DNA of 64,000 bases. Origin: Rhodococcus wratislaviensis. GTDB taxonomy: Bacteria; Actinomycetota; Actinomycetes; Mycobacteriales; Mycobacteriaceae. The notes beneath the pieces are model-generated. The model saw nothing but the letters and a program-made list of their open reading frames with translations. It had not been told where the DNA came from and ran no database searches. The stretch lies in assembly GCF_900455735.1 (NCBI RefSeq), contig NZ_UAUI01000027.1, forward strand, positions 275,613 to 339,612. Reading direction: 5' to 3'. Below are positions 1-9,341 of this stretch, piece after piece. Numbering within the stretch: position 1 is the first letter of the stretch; each line of letters opens with the position of its first letter. A program made the position numbers and the translations under genes.

Positions 1-593
1 GCGACATCGTCGGTGGCGTCGAATCGCAGGGCGAGCCACACCATCCGGGTGGCCGTCGCCGGGAGCGGGCCGACCAGCCTGTCGTACACATCGGTTGCGG
101 GGGAGCCTGCCGCGGCGCGATAACCGTGGCTGACGATGTCGATTCCGGTCAGCGAGATGTCGTGCTGCACGAGACACGCGGCGAGCGCGTCTGTGGGGAG
201 TTCGTGCGTCGTCTGGAAGCCGTCCCGGGTGATCTGTGTGAGGCTCCCCGCGGGAGGAAGGACCTCGACGACTGCCACCACGCTGCCACCGTCCCAGCGA
301 AGCCCGACGGACTGACCTGTCGGTGACTGGAAGCTGACGGTGCGGGACTGCGTCCGACCGGGTTTGGTGCAGTATCTCCAGCACGTCCGGGCCCAGTCCA
401 GGCTCGACCAGCCGCCCACGCGGACGAGCGCGGCGAGAACGAGGACGACGGCTACGGCGACGGCGCCCCACCACACCAGCCCGCACAGCGAGGCCACGAC
501 CCCGCCGGCCACCCCCACCAGTTGCGCAATGATCACCTCGGTCGCCGAAACCCGAAGAGACGACGGCCGACGTGTGACGCGCGAACGGTCCAT
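1..593 (-). CDS. eccE: Type VII secretion core protein EccE (C-terminus cut by window edge)
   Basis: About 197 N-terminal residues are visible; the gene runs off the left edge. EccE is a membrane component of the ESX secretion complex at the inner membrane. The protein starts MDRSRVTRRPSS, has a hydrophobic segment at about residues 20-57 consistent with paired transmembrane helices, then a soluble region with an LRWDGGSVVAVVEVLPP stretch typical of the EccE cytosolic domain. The start was chosen because ATG at 593 follows a strong GGAGGA ribosome site. It is divergent from eccB, 112 bases away. M. tuberculosis ESX-4 lacks eccE, so its presence here resembles the fuller ESX-4 loci of other Mycobacteriales. 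The identification rests on topology, motif style and context. Confidence 0.8.
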   Translation of the reverse strand, partial: MDRSRVTRRPSSLRVSATEVIIAQLVGVAGGVVASLCGLVWWGAVAVAVVLVLAALVRVGGWSSLDWARTCWRYCTKPGRTQSRTVSFQSPTGQSVGLRWDGGSVVAVVEVLPPAGSLTQITRDGFQTTHELPTDALAACLVQHDISLTGIDIVSHGYRAAAGSPATDVYDRLVGPLPATATRMVWLALRFDATDDV

Positions 594-705
594 GGTTCCT
601 CCCCCGAATACCTGAACCCAGCAGACCCGTACCCGTCCGCCGTGAAGATTGTCGAAGGAACTGTACTGTGTCCCCCCGAGCGCTGTGCAGCACGGGGGAG
701 GAAGA

Positions 706-2184
706 ATGGCTGTAACACCCACCACGCGGTGGCAGGTCAACGGGTATCGCTTTCTGGTCAGACGGATGGAGCACGCCCTGGTGCGTCGAGACGTCCGAAT
801 GTTGCACGACCCCATGCGGTCGCAGTCGCGTGCACTCGCGGTGGGGGTCGTGATCGCGTCGCTCGGACTCGCCGCGTGCGGCGCGCTGGCACTGTTTCGT
901 CCGCAGGACAAGATCGGCGACGCGTCGATCGTCGTCGGCAAGGATTCGGGCGCGATGTTCGTCGTCATGGGCGACACCCTCCGTCCCGTGCTGAATCTCG
1001 CGTCCGCCCGGCTCATCGTCGGAAAGCCCGAGAATCCCGTGATCGTCAAGGAATCCGAACTCGACACCCGCCCCCGCGGTGCCCTCGTCGGGATCCCCGG
1101 CGCGCCGTCTGCGCTCCCGGCGGGAGACCCCGCGGCGAAGACACCGTGGACGGTGTGCGACTCGATCGAGGCCGACGGACATCGTTCCGTCACAACATCG
1201 GTCATCGTCGGCGAGACGGAGAGCACCGAGGGCGGCGGGGCTCTCACGGGAGATCAGGCACTCCTCGCGTCGACCTCCGATGCGTCGTACCTGATCTACG
1301 AAGGCAAGCGGGCCAGGATCGATCTGGACGATCCGGCGGTCACCCGGGCGCTGGGTCTCGAAGGCGCTCGGCCACGCCCGGTGAGCAAGGGCTTCGTCAA
1401 CGCCGTCCCCGAGGTGCCGCCACTCGCGGCGCCCGTCATCCCGGGGGCAGGGAGCAGCCCGCGGTATCCGTTGCAGGACAAGGTCGTGGGATCCGTCTTC
1501 CAGGTGCTGATCGGCTCCGAGACCACGCACTACGTGGTACTCCGCGACGGAATCCAGAAGATCAGCTCGGCCGTCGCGAACCTGATCTTCCTGTCGGACT
1601 CGCACGGCGACACCGAGATGTCGAGCATCACTCCCGACGCCACCAAGCGAATCCCCTCCGTGGAACAGATTGCGGTGGACAGCTTCCCGGAGTCGGCGCC
1701 GGTGATCGTGGATGCCACCGACAGTCCCGTGAGCTGCCTGTCCTGGCAGCCCCTCCGTGCACCGGACGAGTCGGGCTCGAGCGGTCCGGCGGCCGAGCTG
1801 TCCCTGGTAGCGGGACGCGCGCTCCCGATTCCCGGCGACGCCCGTGCGGTCGAGCTGGCCCAGGCGGACGACACGGGCGACAACGCGGATTCGGTCTACG
1901 TGCAGCCGGGAGCGAGCGGGTTCGTCCAGTCCACCGGCATCGAGGCCACCAGCACGCGACGCGACAGCACCTTCTTCGTCGCGGACACGGGAGTCCGGTT
2001 CGGTATCCCGGATGGCGACTCCGCCAAGGCATTGGGCGTCGACGGCACCCAGCCCCTCGCGCCGTGGCAGATTCTCGGCCTCCTGGCGCAGGGCCCGGCG
2101 CTCGGGAAGTCGTCGGCGCTCGTCGCGCACGACGGAATCGCCCCGGACGCGGAGCCGGCCGCTGTCGCGTCAGGGTCTAACTAG
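706..2184 (+). CDS. eccB: Type VII secretion core protein EccB
   Basis: 492 residues, the usual EccB length. EccB is the periplasmic-facing core subunit of the ESX secretion complex. The N-terminus (MAVTPTTRWQVNGYRF) carries the conserved RWQVNGYRFLVRRMEHAL region seen in EccB proteins, then one transmembrane helix at about residues 43-64, then a long extracytoplasmic domain with repeated VG..F....YYV-like units and two spaced cysteines (TVCDSIE, PVSCLSW). The ATG at 706 was preferred over an in-frame start 57 bases upstream because it sits behind GGGGGAGGAAGA and matches the family N-terminus. It runs divergently from eccE and converges on mycP, whose stop is 6 bases away. Confidence 0.93.
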   Translation: MAVTPTTRWQVNGYRFLVRRMEHALVRRDVRMLHDPMRSQSRALAVGVVIASLGLAACGALALFRPQDKIGDASIVVGKDSGAMFVVMGDTLRPVLNLASARLIVGKPENPVIVKESELDTRPRGALVGIPGAPSALPAGDPAAKTPWTVCDSIEADGHRSVTTSVIVGETESTEGGGALTGDQALLASTSDASYLIYEGKRARIDLDDPAVTRALGLEGARPRPVSKGFVNAVPEVPPLAAPVIPGAGSSPRYPLQDKVVGSVFQVLIGSETTHYVVLRDGIQKISSAVANLIFLSDSHGDTEMSSITPDATKRIPSVEQIAVDSFPESAPVIVDATDSPVSCLSWQPLRAPDESGSSGPAAELSLVAGRALPIPGDARAVELAQADDTGDNADSVYVQPGASGFVQSTGIEATSTRRDSTFFVADTGVRFGIPDGDSAKALGVDGTQPLAPWQILGLLAQGPALGKSSALVAHDGIAPDAEPAAVASGSN

Positions 2185-2190
2185 ACAGGA

Positions 2191-3585
2191 TCAGCGCCGA
2201 GCGGTCGCCGACTGGAAGCGGCGGCGGAGTGGGAACGACGCCAGGACGCCGAGTACGAGCAGCGCGCCCAGCGTCGCAGTTGCCGCGACAGCGACGTCGC
2301 GCGCCCGATGATCCGGGGGAGCAGCGGCCGGGAGCGCCTCGATCGCGACGGAATTCGACTGATCGACGGCGACGACACCGTCGAACGGAACATCGGCGGT
2401 AACGGCGGCCAGAGGATCGATGATCCCGTGCCCGACCGACGGATTCCGCCCCTCGGCCGGCGCATGCGCCGTGGCCTCGATCCGGGCCATGACCTGTTGT
2501 GCGGACAGTTGCGGGAATCTGGAACGGACCAGTGCGACGGTCGCCGAGACGTACGGGGCGGCGAAACTCGTGCCGCTTACCGGCCGGGCATTGCCCTGCG
2601 CGCTGTACACCGTGTTCGTCAGATCGCCTGTGGTCGGATGCAGCGAGATCAGACCGGATCCCGGAGCTGCGACGTCGACCCACGGACCGGCCAGGCTGAA
2701 GTCACTCGGTGACCCGTTTGCTTCGACGGAGCCGACGGTCAGCACGTAGTCGTCGTACCAGGCGGGACTGGCGATCGTGCTGACGGAGTCCCATGGATCG
2801 GCTCCGGGCCGGAGGGGATCGACTGCCGGGTTCTGAATCTTGCATTCCTCGGGACCGAAGTTGCCTGCCGCCGCGACGACCACGGCGTTCTGCACCGTGA
2901 CCGCGTACTTCACGGCCGCCCCCAGATACCGGTCGCCATCGCCGATTCCCTCGGCGGCCGTCTTGCACGCGACCTCGGAGATGTTGATGACGGTGGCGCC
3001 CATGTCGGCCGCCCGCCGGATCGCCGTCGCCATCGTCGCAACGTCTCCGTATCCACCGACCGAGTTGCCCGCGTTGTCGAGCCGATCGGCCCGGCCGACG
3101 GGGCTGTAGGCACTACTCGACTGCCGGATGGACAGGATCCGGGAATCCGGTGCGCCACCGGAGAAACCGGAACCGGGAACCTGCGCGGCGCCGATCAGCC
3201 CGGCGACGAGCGTGCCGTGCGCGTCGCAGTCGACCGTGCCGGTCTCCGTCCCCACGAGGTCGCCGCCGTCCATGAGGCCGGGGAGACGCGGATGCGGGGA
3301 GACGCCGGTGTCGATCACCGCGACGATCTGACCGGCACCCCTCGTGATCGGCCAGACCGACTGAAAGCCGAGATCGCGCTGGGCAATCGGAACATCGGGG
3401 CCGTCCGGCACGCGCACAGCATCCTTGCACGGCTGGCGTTTCTCGGACTTCTGTCGGTCGTTCGGTGGAACCAGTCCGGCCTCCGCGGGCGCGGGCACCA
3501 CAGCAGAGGCCCCGCCCTGACCCACGGCGGCGGTGACCGCGACAACCGCGGTGGCCAGGACGACGTGGGTGAGCCGGCGCCTCAC
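2191..3585 (-). CDS. mycP: Mycosin, type VII secretion-associated subtilisin protease MycP
   Basis: 464 residues. Mycosins are membrane-anchored subtilisin-like serine proteases needed for stability of the ESX complex. An N-terminal signal sequence covers about residues 5-29. The catalytic triad is visible: Asp92 (VIDTGVSPH), His123 (DAHGTLVAG) and Ser340 (SGTSFAAP), with the oxyanion Asn in AAAGN at about 242. A C-terminal transmembrane helix at about 435-455 is followed by basic residues. The GTG start overlaps the eccD stop by four bases (GTGA), so the two are translationally coupled. All three catalytic residues are present, so it is probably active. Confidence 0.94.
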   Translation of the reverse strand: MRRRLTHVVLATAVVAVTAAVGQGGASAVVPAPAEAGLVPPNDRQKSEKRQPCKDAVRVPDGPDVPIAQRDLGFQSVWPITRGAGQIVAVIDTGVSPHPRLPGLMDGGDLVGTETGTVDCDAHGTLVAGLIGAAQVPGSGFSGGAPDSRILSIRQSSSAYSPVGRADRLDNAGNSVGGYGDVATMATAIRRAADMGATVINISEVACKTAAEGIGDGDRYLGAAVKYAVTVQNAVVVAAAGNFGPEECKIQNPAVDPLRPGADPWDSVSTIASPAWYDDYVLTVGSVEANGSPSDFSLAGPWVDVAAPGSGLISLHPTTGDLTNTVYSAQGNARPVSGTSFAAPYVSATVALVRSRFPQLSAQQVMARIEATAHAPAEGRNPSVGHGIIDPLAAVTADVPFDGVVAVDQSNSVAIEALPAAAPPDHRARDVAVAATATLGALLVLGVLASFPLRRRFQSATARR

Positions 3586-5054
3586 AGTCCACGCATCAGC
3601 GAGTAGAGGCCGGTCACCCAGCACACCAGCGGAACGATCGACGCGATCACCGCCAGATCGATCAGCTCGGCCACCCGTCGCATCACGGGCGAGAACGTCC
3701 GGCGCGGGGCGAGGATCCCCAGCACGAGCCCACCGACGGCGAACAGGATCGCGACGGCGAACGAGGCGATCGCGAAGTCGGGCACGGCCACGGCTGCGGC
3801 GGTGAGCAGCAGAACCAGTATCGTCACCCCGCCCGCGATCAGCGGTACCGCCTGCTCGGCGCTGCTGTACGTGCGTCCCCGGAACATCAGCACGGCGGCG
3901 GTGGCGACGGCGAGAGAGAGCCCGGGCCAGAAGATTCCACCGTCCACGCCGGGGTGCGCTGCGATGAGGGCACCGGCCACGGCGAGTGATGTCATCGCGC
4001 CGACCAGACCGGTGAGGTACTTGCGGGCGCGTGCCGCACGCTGTGCCAGAGAGTCGAACGACGGCATCGTCACCTCGTCGTCCGGGTCGTCCTCGGACGG
4101 ATCGACCGAGGTGCCCGGCGCCGGGACGGGGGGCAGTGGAAGTTTCGCCAGCAGTATCGCCACCCGGGCCGAGAAGGCGAGTCCGATCAGCGCCGCCGCC
4201 ACGACGCCTGCGCCGACAGCGGAAACCGGATTGCCGAACAGAGTCGCCACGAGGGCGGCGAGCGAACCGAACAGGGACGTCACCGACAGGGCCGTGAACA
4301 GCCGTAATCCGACACCGCCCAGCCGCAGCGCAAGAACGGCGGTGGTGCCCGCCAGCACGAGTCCCAGGAGCAGGTGCGGAGCGCCGAGATCGCCGGGCAC
4401 GAACAGTATCCCCGCGGCGAACGAGAGGGGAACGGCGCATCCGCTGAGGACGACGGAGCTTGCCGCGTCGCCGTAGATGCGACCCGTGACCGCGCCGGCG
4501 ATCAGGAACAGTAAGGCGGTCGCGAGTGCGCACCCCGCCCCCAGGAATCCTTCGGTCCCCGCCCCGGACCACAGCAGCGCGAACGAACCGGCGACGGTGC
4601 CGAGCACCGCGGCGACGGAGCCCACGACCCGTGCGGAGCCCCGGGTCCACTCACGGTCGACCTCGGCGTCGGCGATCGCCACGTTGTACATGATGTCGTC
4701 GAACAGCGGCGGCGGTGCGCTGGCGTGCACGCTCTGCAGTACGAGGAGGTCGCCGTCGCGGATTCCGTGCTCGTGCAACGTCAACGTGGTCGACAGCGGC
4801 GAGTGCCCGATCTTCGCGAGAACCCACTCGCTGGGTTCGTACTGCTCGAGCGAGTCGTCGAAGTCGTTGGTACTGCGATGGGTGCGGATGGTGTCGACGA
4901 TGCCCGGAATCAGGATGGCCAGCGGAACACCGAACGGCACGGCCATGTCGACCTGCGAATGCGTCGACAGGACGGTGATCCGGCAGAGATCTGCTGCGGC
5001 ACCGGGACGGGTGGACGAGGCGGAGCCCCGCGAATCGCCATGGGTGATGGACAT
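3582..5054 (-). CDS. eccD: Type VII secretion integral membrane protein EccD
   Basis: 490 residues. EccD is the multi-spanning channel-forming subunit of the ESX inner-membrane complex. The first ~100 residues form a ubiquitin-like (YukD-type) cytosolic domain; the rest is about eleven hydrophobic helices with short charged loops, the standard EccD layout. A negatively charged loop (DPSEDDPDDE) lies in the middle. The start is ATG at 5054, preceded by a run of Gs as ribosome site; an in-frame GTG 30 bases upstream is less likely. It is co-transcribed with mycP (GTGA overlap) and divergent from eccC across 285 bases that probably hold promoters for both directions. Confidence 0.94.
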   Translation of the reverse strand: MSITHGDSRGSASSTRPGAAADLCRITVLSTHSQVDMAVPFGVPLAILIPGIVDTIRTHRSTNDFDDSLEQYEPSEWVLAKIGHSPLSTTLTLHEHGIRDGDLLVLQSVHASAPPPLFDDIMYNVAIADAEVDREWTRGSARVVGSVAAVLGTVAGSFALLWSGAGTEGFLGAGCALATALLFLIAGAVTGRIYGDAASSVVLSGCAVPLSFAAGILFVPGDLGAPHLLLGLVLAGTTAVLALRLGGVGLRLFTALSVTSLFGSLAALVATLFGNPVSAVGAGVVAAALIGLAFSARVAILLAKLPLPPVPAPGTSVDPSEDDPDDEVTMPSFDSLAQRAARARKYLTGLVGAMTSLAVAGALIAAHPGVDGGIFWPGLSLAVATAAVLMFRGRTYSSAEQAVPLIAGGVTILVLLLTAAAVAVPDFAIASFAVAILFAVGGLVLGILAPRRTFSPVMRRVAELIDLAVIASIVPLVCWVTGLYSLMRGL

Positions 5055-5339
5055 GTGCAATTTCCCCCCAACTCTGCGACGCACAACCCCATCTGCGCCG
5101 ATACGACACGGATCGACGACCGGTTACAGATCGTCATCCGATTTGATCACCGGTGACTTTACGACACCGCGGGCGCCGCCTCCAGCGTCCGGCAGGCCGC
5201 GGACCTCCTATATGCCCGATCGCCCTTCATGGGTTAGTGTCTGACTTCGCGGATCGAGCCCAGGGGGGCGACCCGGAGTTCCGGGATCGGATCGGCTGCA
5301 CGGTGTTTTCGGGGCGGTTGTAGTCATGGGGGGCGAGTA

Positions 5340-8300
5340 GTGAGCACTATTCGGTTCGTGCGCAAGGCGCGACGGGAAGTACCGCGCATTCCGGGCGGCG
5401 AAGTGAGCCTGCAGGCTCCGCCCGAGATTCCACGCCTGGTGCCGGGAAACCTTCTGACCAAACTCCTTCCCGTGGTCATGGTCGTCGCCATGGTCGGGAT
5501 GATGGCCCTGATGTTCTCGTCGGGTATGGCCCGCAATCCGATGTCGATGCTCTTTCCCGTCATGATGATGGTGTCGATGCTCGGCATGCTCGCCGGTGGC
5601 GGCCGTGGCGGCCCGAAAGCGGCGGAGGCCAACGAAGACCGCAAGGACTACCTGCGCTACCTCGATCAGCTGCGCCGCGACGTCGACGAGACCGCAGAGC
5701 AGCAGCGGAAGGCGCTCGACTGGAGCCACCCCGAGCCCGGTCTGCTGTGGACCATCGCAGGAACCGCGCGCATGTGGGAGCGCCGCATCACCGACCCCGA
5801 CTACTGCCACGTGCGTGTCGGCCGGGGAAGCCAGCGCCTCGCAACCCGCCTGATCGCACCGGAGACCGGACCGGTGGAGGATCTGGAACCGGTTGCCGCG
5901 GTGTCGCTTCGTCGCTTCGTCCGCGCGCACTCCGTAGTTCAGGATCTACCCACCGCGGTGTCGCTGCGTGGCTTCGCGGCCATCTCCGTGGAAGGGGAAC
6001 GCGGTACGGCACGGTCCCTGGTGCGGTCGATGCTCGTGCAGTTGTGTGCATTCCACGGCCCGGACAATCTCCTGGTCGCCGTCGTGTGCGGCCCCGACAC
6101 CGAGCACGAGTGGGACTGGGCCAAGTGGCTGCCGCACGCGCAGCATCCGGATTCGTCCGACGGCGTCGGTTCGTCCCGCATGATCTACGGCTCGATCCTC
6201 GAACTCGAATCTTCGCTCGGTCCCCAGCTGTCGATGCGAAACCGATTCTCGCGCAATGCTCCCGCCGCCCCCGGTGTTCCCCAGTTCGTCATCGTCGTCG
6301 ACGGTGGAATCCTCGAGGGCGAATCGGGGATGATCACCGACGGCGGGGTCGACTCGGTGTCCGTTCTCGACATCAGCGGCTTCTGCCCGCGACTGACGGC
6401 CACACGAGGACTCCAGCTGGTGGCGCAGGACGGATCCCTCGGCGCCCGCAGCGGAGCCGGCGTGGAGATGTTCGCGACAGCAGACCTCGTCAGCGCTCAT
6501 CAGGCGGAAACGCTGGCCCGGCGACTCGCACCGTACCGAACGGCGTCGCAGACGGCAGTGGACGCGGGCGAGGACGACCAGCCAGTGCAGACGTGGAGCC
6601 AGATGCTGGGGATCGGCGACGTCGGCCGTCTCAACCCGGATCATGCGTGGCTGCCCCGTCAGGGGCGCGACCGGTTGCGGGTCCCGATCGGTGTCGGAGT
6701 GGACGGCCACCCGGTCGAGATCGACCTCAAGGAGTCGGCCGAGAACGGCATGGGGCCACACGGCCTGTGCATCGGCGCAACCGGATCGGGTAAGTCGGAG
6801 TTCCTGCGGACGTTGGTGCTCGGCCTGATCGCGACGCATTCGCCCGACGCGCTGAACCTCGTCCTCGTCGATTTCAAGGGCGGCGCCACCTTCCTCGGCC
6901 TCGAGGAGGCTCCGCACGTCGCCGCGGTGATCACCAACCTGGCCGAGGAACTCGCGATGGTCGACCGGATGAGGGACGCACTCGCCGGTGAGATGAACCG
7001 ACGTCAGGAACTCCTGCGCTCCTCCGGGAACTTCGCGAACGTCACCGAATACGAGAAGGCGCGCCAGGCGGGCGCCGACCTGGACCCGCTGCCCGCATTG
7101 TTCATCGTCGTCGACGAATTCTCCGAACTGCTCAGTCAGCAGCCCGAGTTCGCGGACCTCTTCGTCGCGATCGGCAGGCTCGGTCGCTCGCTGCACATTC
7201 ACCTGCTCCTGGCGAGTCAGAGACTCGAGGAGGGCAAACTGCGGGGGCTCGACAGCCACCTGTCGTACCGCATCGGTCTCAAGACGTTCTCGGCCAACGA
7301 GTCGCGCACGGTGCTCGGCGTTCCGGACGCCTACCACCTGCCCGCGACCCCGGGCGCCGGATACCTCAAATGCGATTCCGCGGAGATCGTCCGCTTCCAG
7401 GCCTCGTACGTGTCCGGCACCTTCGAGGGCGGCCGGGACGACAGTGTCCGACGGCCCGGTGAGGCGGCTGTCGAGCTGCGGCCCAAGATCTTCACGGCTG
7501 CACCGGTCCCCGTCGACATCGTCGAGATTCTCGACGAACCGGAGTCGCTCCACCTGGCAGAGGAGCCGACGGAGATCCGCACCACCATCGACGTCGTGGT
7601 TGCGCGGATCAGAGGTCGCGGACCCCGAGCCCACGAGGTATGGCTCCGCCCGCTCGACGCCGCGCCGAGCCTCGACCAGATGCTGCCGAGGTCGGTTCTC
7701 ACCGAACCGGTTCCCGCACTGAGCTCGCTGCGTACACCGATCGGGATCATCGACAGGCCCTACGACCAGAGACGCGACCCGCTTGTCGTGGATCTGTCCG
7801 GGTCGACCGGCAACATGGCGGTGGTGGGTGGACCGCAGTCGGGCAAGTCGACGGCGATCCGCACCCTCGTCACGTCGTTGGCTGCCACCCACTCCGCGGA
7901 ACAGGTGCAGTTCTACTGCCTCGACTTCGGTGGCGGCACGCTCGCCGGACTGTCGGGTCTGCCGCACGTCGGCTCGGTCGCCAACCGCCTCGACGTCGAC
8001 CGGGTGCGTCGCACCATCGCGGAGATGAACACCATCGTGCGTCAGCGCGAGGAGCGTTTCCGCGAACTCGGGGTCGAGTCGATGGCCGAGTTCCGGCGAC
8101 TGCGCGCCACCGATCCCGGCAGCGGCGGCGCGGCCGCCGGGGTGGCGCAGGATCCGTTCGGGGACGTCTTCCTGGTGATCGACGGTTTCGGCAGCATTCG
8201 TCAGGACTTCGAGGCTCTCGAACAGCAGATCACCAACCTTGCGTCCCAGGGGTTGTCGTACGGTGTGCACGTCGTGCTCACCGCCTCACGGTGGGGCGAG

Positions 8301-9341
8301 GTCCGGCCCGCGCTCAAGGACCAGCTCGGCACACGGATCGAGCTGCGCCTCGGTGATCCCTCGGATTCCGACCTCGGTCGTAAGACCGCGGCACTCGTTC
8401 CCGAAGGCCGACCCGGACGCGGCATGACCCGCGAAAGCCTGCATCTGCTCGTCGGATTGCCGAGGATCGACGGGAGCTCGGATCCGACGGACCTGGCGTC
8501 CGGTGTGGCGCACGCGGTGTCGTCCATCGCCGCCGCGACACACGGTCGGCCCGCTCCGGCAGTGCGAATGCTGCCTGCGCAGATCGCCCGCGACGACGTG
8601 CTTCGTGCGGCCGGGGGGTGGCCGTCCTACCTCGATCCGGCGCAGGCATGTCTGCAGATTCCGATCGGTCTCGACGAGGCCGAGTTGGCTCCGACATTCC
8701 TGAACTTCGCCGAGCAGCCCCACTTCCTGGTGTTCGGCGACAGCGAATGTGGAAAGACGACGCTCCTGCGGAACATCTGCGAGGGCATCATGGCGTCGAA
8801 CACGAGCAAACAGGCGAAGATCATTCTCGCCGACTACCGGCGCACGATGCTCGGTGTCGTCGAGACGGAGCACCTGGCTTCGTACGCACCGTCCGAGGAC
8901 GTGCTGACGACGAATATGAGGGACCTCGCGATCCTGCTGAAGGGGCGCATGCCGGGCCCCGGTTTCAATCGCCAGCAGCAGCGCGACCGGTCCTGGTGGA
9001 CGGGGCCCGAAGTCTTCGTCGTCATCGACGACTACGACCTCGTCGTGACCTCGAGCGGCAACCCCGTCGCTGCGATTGTCGAGTTCCTGCCGCACGCCCG
9101 TGACATCGGGTTCCACCTGATCATCGCGCGACGCTCCGGCGGCGCGGCGCGGGCGATGTACGAGCCGGTCATCGCACGCTTGCGTGATCTGCAGTCGACG
9201 GGCCTCGTGATGAGTGGCAACCGGGAGGAGGGCAATCTCATCGGCACCGTTCGTCCGAGTGCGATGCCGCCCGGGCGCGGAACGCTGGTCAACCGTGCGG
9301 GTACCGGCCTGATCCAGCTCGCGTGGATGCCCCCGCTGTGA
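5340..9341 (+). CDS. eccC: Type VII secretion ATPase EccC (fused EccCa-EccCb)
   Basis: 1333 residues, a single-chain EccC. It is the FtsK/SpoIIIE-family motor that recognises WXG100 substrates and powers export. Two transmembrane helices lie at about 37-85 (methionine-rich), followed by three ATPase domains. Walker A motifs are at about 478-486 (GATGSGKS), 829-837 (GGPQSGKS) and 1132-1140 (GDSECGKT). Walker B-like strands include LVLVDFKGG and FYCLDFGGG. The third nucleotide site (EKILADY-type strand, Cys in the P-loop) is the least canonical. GTG start at 5340. Its stop overlaps the next gene start (TGATG). A fused EccC at this position matches eccC4 of M. tuberculosis. Confidence 0.96.
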   Translation: MSTIRFVRKARREVPRIPGGEVSLQAPPEIPRLVPGNLLTKLLPVVMVVAMVGMMALMFSSGMARNPMSMLFPVMMMVSMLGMLAGGGRGGPKAAEANEDRKDYLRYLDQLRRDVDETAEQQRKALDWSHPEPGLLWTIAGTARMWERRITDPDYCHVRVGRGSQRLATRLIAPETGPVEDLEPVAAVSLRRFVRAHSVVQDLPTAVSLRGFAAISVEGERGTARSLVRSMLVQLCAFHGPDNLLVAVVCGPDTEHEWDWAKWLPHAQHPDSSDGVGSSRMIYGSILELESSLGPQLSMRNRFSRNAPAAPGVPQFVIVVDGGILEGESGMITDGGVDSVSVLDISGFCPRLTATRGLQLVAQDGSLGARSGAGVEMFATADLVSAHQAETLARRLAPYRTASQTAVDAGEDDQPVQTWSQMLGIGDVGRLNPDHAWLPRQGRDRLRVPIGVGVDGHPVEIDLKESAENGMGPHGLCIGATGSGKSEFLRTLVLGLIATHSPDALNLVLVDFKGGATFLGLEEAPHVAAVITNLAEELAMVDRMRDALAGEMNRRQELLRSSGNFANVTEYEKARQAGADLDPLPALFIVVDEFSELLSQQPEFADLFVAIGRLGRSLHIHLLLASQRLEEGKLRGLDSHLSYRIGLKTFSANESRTVLGVPDAYHLPATPGAGYLKCDSAEIVRFQASYVSGTFEGGRDDSVRRPGEAAVELRPKIFTAAPVPVDIVEILDEPESLHLAEEPTEIRTTIDVVVARIRGRGPRAHEVWLRPLDAAPSLDQMLPRSVLTEPVPALSSLRTPIGIIDRPYDQRRDPLVVDLSGSTGNMAVVGGPQSGKSTAIRTLVTSLAATHSAEQVQFYCLDFGGGTLAGLSGLPHVGSVANRLDVDRVRRTIAEMNTIVRQREERFRELGVESMAEFRRLRATDPGSGGAAAGVAQDPFGDVFLVIDGFGSIRQDFEALEQQITNLASQGLSYGVHVVLTASRWGEVRPALKDQLGTRIELRLGDPSDSDLGRKTAALVPEGRPGRGMTRESLHLLVGLPRIDGSSDPTDLASGVAHAVSSIAAATHGRPAPAVRMLPAQIARDDVLRAAGGWPSYLDPAQACLQIPIGLDEAELAPTFLNFAEQPHFLVFGDSECGKTTLLRNICEGIMASNTSKQAKIILADYRRTMLGVVETEHLASYAPSEDVLTTNMRDLAILLKGRMPGPGFNRQQQRDRSWWTGPEVFVVIDDYDLVVTSSGNPVAAIVEFLPHARDIGFHLIIARRSGGAARAMYEPVIARLRDLQSTGLVMSGNREEGNLIGTVRPSAMPPGRGTLVNRAGTGLIQLAWMPPL

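Noticed and set aside
522..2180. Long open frame of 552 codons overlapping eccB in another frame
   Set aside because: Its product is Arg-rich low-complexity sequence, the usual shadow of a high-GC gene; eccB in the other frame has clear family motifs and a strong ribosome site.
3586..4650. Upstream extension of mycP reading through eccD on the same strand
   Set aside because: The extension is Arg-rich shadow of eccD; mycP starts at GTG 3585 with a proper signal peptide.
5946..8270. 774-codon open frame antisense to eccC
   Set aside because: Composition is His/Arg/Gly-rich without domains, and eccC on the opposite strand is certain; an antisense shadow.
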